A DNA stretch of 64,000 nt from Petrolisthes cinctipes (Eukaryota; Arthropoda; Malacostraca; Decapoda; Porcellanidae), in NCBI GenBank assembly GCA_033782935.1, contig JAWQEG010001410.1, forward strand, positions 141,001 through 205,000. Direction: 5' to 3'. Both the position numbers and the translations under genes were made by a program. Numbering within the stretch: the stretch's first letter is position 1; each line of letters starts with the position of its first letter. Below, one piece after another: positions 60,729-64,000 of this stretch. The notes under the pieces are model-generated. The model worked only from the letters and a program-made list of their open reading frames with translations. It searched no databases and had not been told where the DNA came from.

Positions 60729-61740
60729 ACGGGCAGGTGCAGATTGGAGTAAGTTAGTCTACCTTAATGTGGGATACGCAAACCAGTTGTCGCTCATGTG
60801 GTCTGTTGCACCAGTCAGTTGATAAAAAACACCACGTATGATCAAGAGCTATAATATAATTTTTGCACCAGAATGCTTAATCGTCATATCACCCAGTTAA
60901 GATCATTCCGTCACTTAGTGTATATTTGGTATCCCTTAAGATGGTGCTGAGTTTAAGTAGTTACGTTATACAGTGGAAATCACGACTCGGAAAAATAAAA
61001 CTGGACCAACCATGTGAAGCTCAGAGTCATGTTCCTACAGGTTGTACAATATTTGACAGGGAAAAATATGTATTGCCCACAGGAGGAGGTAAAGATTCCA
61101 AACTAATTTATTTCCACTGAGCCATCTTCCCTCACACCCTTCCTCTTACCCTACCCTACCCTACCCTCTCCTCAACTGATTGGTGATTATAGAAGGCTTG
61201 GGAGGTGTTGAGTAAAGTTTAGGAAATAGGCAAACAGATATATAATGACAAGACAAACAGGGTTAATGTTTTTTTCTGTTGAATTAATAATTGTACAGAA
61301 ATTAAATAAATTCCTGAGTCACATGCCCAATGTAACCCCTCTTCCCAATCCTTATGTTCTCAGTCGTCCCCCTTACGAGAGAGAGAAACAGATTTTATTA
61401 CTTGTAAATATTTACTAATGTAAAGTCACAGGAACAGTAAACGGTGACTAATAACTATGTTTAATTTGCCTTATTAAGGATGCTGTATCCTCTAAAGAAG
61501 GTAAATGTGAACTGATGAGTAACATTGTGTGAAACAGAAGCTTTCATTGGTGACATTTTGCTGCTGCTGCTTTTGACCTGAAGTAATAGTGAATTAATCT
61601 TCAATAAAGGCTCCTTCATCAATGGTGATTTCTTACTTGATAATGTAAGACTTGGCAACAACAATGCTCTGAATCGTTTCCAGCTGATTCAAACCTTGAT
61701 TACATCCTATAGTAAATTCCAGTATATATTTATCTATAAG
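60729..61740 (+). other. COX4 3' UTR and downstream DNA
   Basis: Two AATAAA signals (near 60993 and 61304) and a short ACCCT repeat at about 61150-61172. No other gene recognised. Confidence 0.6.
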
Positions 61741-63395
61741 TCATCATCATCTATCTATTTATTGCCAGACGCCTCGATCCCAGATGGGGATCGCTGCCAT
61801 GCACCTCCTCTGTTCCCCGTCAACTGGCGTCCCTCCTCCCGCCCAACGCCACTCACTCATATACCTCTCAACTCCATCCCTCCACCTCACTCTCGGTTTG
61901 CCTCTTCCCTCCACCTCACTCTCGTACACTTTTTAACTTGCCTCTAGCTCCCCAGATGCTCCACATGACCGAACCACCTCACACTCTCCAGCACAACCAC
62001 ATTACATCGCTCACGTACTTCTTCATTTGTCAGTCTAGCTCTCCCCGTTACTCCACACGTACTTCTCAGGTAACTCATTTCCACCCCTCTAACTCTTGAT
62101 TTATGTCTCTACATCGTCATCCACGCTTCACTCTCATACGGCAGAGTCGGAATTACCACACTATCATGTAATGTCTTCACTTCCATACTCATTGCCCTAT
62201 TCCTTGTCACTGCTTCCAGTGTTCCTACAACCCTCTTCCACTGTTGTACCCTCTCCTGCACCTCATCCTCTAAACTCCCATCTTTACTCATCACACTGTC
62301 CAAATACTTAATGAGTTGACATCTCCATAACCTGACCATTCAACCTCACCTCACAGCCTGTGGCTGCACCCTTTACAAAGACCATAACTTTGGTCTTCAC
62401 CACATTTACCTTCAGGTTCTGTTTCTCGCACACATCTCCAAACATATTCACCAAACCCTGCAACTCCCTATCAACGTCACTCAACAAAACTGTATCTTTA
62501 ACAAACAGCAGCACAGGCAACTTCCACTCACTCCCTTCCCTTATTAGAGGTACAGTCGGCAAAAAAAGTTTCGTAACCATCCTTTTAACACTGTGATGTA
62601 ATGGTGGTAGGCCTGGCGTGACGCGAGTGTCTCATATATACCTCCGTCACCTCATGTGCTCCTCAGTGTCTATTGGGCAGGAGAGTAGGAATGACGTGCT
62701 TTACCCAGTGCTACTTTCCCTGGGTATTTCACGGTTATTCTTGTTCTAAAATACTCAGACTCATTTCCTTATGTTTAATAATGAATAGTTAAATAGTAAG
62801 AGTTCTTGAACATTCAAAATTTAATTTAAAATTAGTTAAACTTTTGATATAAAGAAACAGAGTGCAATGTTTGTGACTGCCACGGGCCGCGGCCCACATA
62901 TTATCGGCAATGTGGCCTGTGTAGGGTAGGCTGTGTGTGGCCGTCACTCACCGTCTACACACGCTCAGCCAAGCACTTGCCACTTCCATGGATGGAACTA
63001 AATGGCGGTTTTATTTTATGGTCAAAACATTACATCAGAGTAAGAATTTCACAGGTATAATGTAAGTTTATTAAGCTGGCATAGCAGTGCATAAGAGCAA
63101 CGAGCACCCATCCTATCTCGTTGAAAGCTACTAGGCTACTGATGAGTGACGACATCCGAAGGCAGACCGCCAATGCCTCCGCCGCCCGTACTGTCCAGCC
63201 TGGCAAAGACGATATCAGTCTCGGATGATAAGGCTTAGCAGCCAAGTAGGCAGAGTACCAACCCTACACAGGCTACCCATGTTAAAATTAACGTAGGGGT
63301 GGTAACGAAACTTTTTTTGCCGACTGTACACCAACATCCACTGCTCTTCCCTGTATTTCCTTCATGATATCCCACCTCTCCTATCACCTCCCTGT
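61741..63395 (-). pseudogene. RTE-like retrotransposon reverse transcriptase, 3' part, split by a MITE
   Basis: The minus strand reads MKEIQGRAVDVGV (63337-63375), then after the MITE REGSEWKLPVLLFVKDTVLL, VCEKQNLKVNVVKTKVMVF, YLDSVMSKDGSLEDEV and LPYESEAW. These are the palm and thumb blocks of an RTE/CR1-type reverse transcriptase. The catalytic F-A-D-D box reads F-V-K-D, so the enzyme is inactive. There are several frameshifts. The 3' end near 61745 has a GATGATGA tail. It may be the same family as the endonuclease fragment at 36531. Confidence 0.8.
62553..63326. mobile_element. mariner/Tc1-type MITE inserted in the reverse transcriptase
   Basis: CAGTCGGCAAAAAAAGTTTC and further bases (about 30 bp with one or two mismatches) are repeated inverted at the right end, with TA on both sides (62551, 63327). 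774 bp. No transposase remains. Confidence 0.85.
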
Positions 63396-64000
63396 TGTCC
63401 TACAGGGTCTTGTAGGCCTTGGACGGCCTTCTTTCATGCCCAAATCAATCCAGTCTAATGGCGAGCTAAATGACCTGGCCCAGGTGGAATTCTATTCCAT
63501 TAGTATTCCCTTTGAGAACACCCAGCCAATCCCTTTCAATTTTCCCAAGTTTCCTTCTATTGTACAGTATTACTTTCATGATTGCTATTCCAACTCTGTT
63601 ACCTCCCTCATCCTACCATACCTACATGGTCTTTCAGGCCTAGGGAGTTCTTTCATCCTCAGTCAATTAACAATATTGCATAGGTCTCAGATCAGCTGCA
63701 GGGTCTGACGTCAGTGCGGGCAGGAAAAGATCACACCGAAAAGGAGCAATAATTAAAACTGATAGGGAAGGGAAAAAGAGGTAGAAGGTTAAACAGAGAG
63801 ATGCGAAGGTACAGGTGACAAGAGAAGGACCAATGAGAATTGGAATTAGAGGAAAGGTACAGTAATATGTAGGGACCATGGAAGTGTTTCGTAAAGTGCA
63901 CCAGCCAGCTCTTGCAGCTATAAAAAGAGACTGACTGGCCGGAGCTGCTGCAGATGCCTTCTCAGAATGCAGCACAACATCCCAAAAGTCATGAGGCGTA
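63396..64000. other. Repeat-like DNA, no recognised gene
   Basis: Purine-rich stretches (63720-63860) resemble in style the region at 24690-24790, suggesting a degenerate retroelement. Open frames here have no recognisable family. Confidence 0.4.

Noticed and set aside
1..64000. CRISPR arrays, operons, riboswitches or bacterial-type systems
   Set aside because: The window is eukaryotic. Tandem repeats seen are minisatellites or splice-site duplications without CRISPR spacing.

Overview
The window is eukaryotic nuclear DNA. It has split genes with GT-AG introns, AT-rich non-coding DNA, microsatellites and many degenerate transposable elements. The encoded proteins look animal. The COX4 and ClpP chains, the intron sizes and the mixture of Jockey/RTE-like retrotransposons with hAT, mariner and TTAA elements suggest an arthropod, most likely a malacostracan or decapod crustacean. 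That placement is inference from protein flavour, not a search.

Layout. (1) 353-18897, plus strand: the 3' end of a beta-PIX (ARHGEF7-type Rac/Cdc42 exchange factor) gene. Five coding exons cover a conserved linker, the GIT-binding region and the C-terminal coiled coil. A 15.4-kb intron holds an in-phase candidate alternative last exon at 5386-5621. (2) 22169-25054, minus strand: a complete six-exon mitochondrial ClpP gene (241 aa) lying tail-to-tail with beta-PIX. (3) 26159-26271, plus strand: the first coding exon of an unrecognised gene, divergent from ClpP. (4) 27-45 kb: a repeat-dominated region with at least six MITE-like families, fragments of two or more non-LTR retrotransposon families, long palindromes and nested insertions. 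(5) 45023-54449, minus strand: a nine-exon gene for an 832-aa low-complexity protein. It has a short N-terminal helical region and RRWS motifs, and is perhaps distantly GARRE1/KIAA0355-like. Its introns host a second Jockey-like copy and a hAT element inside a pogo/Tigger-like element. (6) 58316-60728, plus strand: a complete three-exon COX4 gene (178 aa). The intron before its last exon contains a tandem array of 3'-splice-site-like units that ends exactly at the real acceptor. (7) 61.7-63.4 kb: an RTE-like reverse transcriptase remnant split by a mariner-type MITE.

No operon-like or defence-type system is present. ClpP and COX4 both act in mitochondria and each appears to share a short divergent upstream region with a neighbour, but nothing shows that these genes are co-regulated. 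The most unusual structures are the tandem acceptor array in COX4, the candidate coiled-coil-less beta-PIX terminal exon, and the nested transposon insertions with readable target-site duplications. Exon joins were deduced by hand from splice consensus, reading phase and family similarity. No alignment or database search was run.
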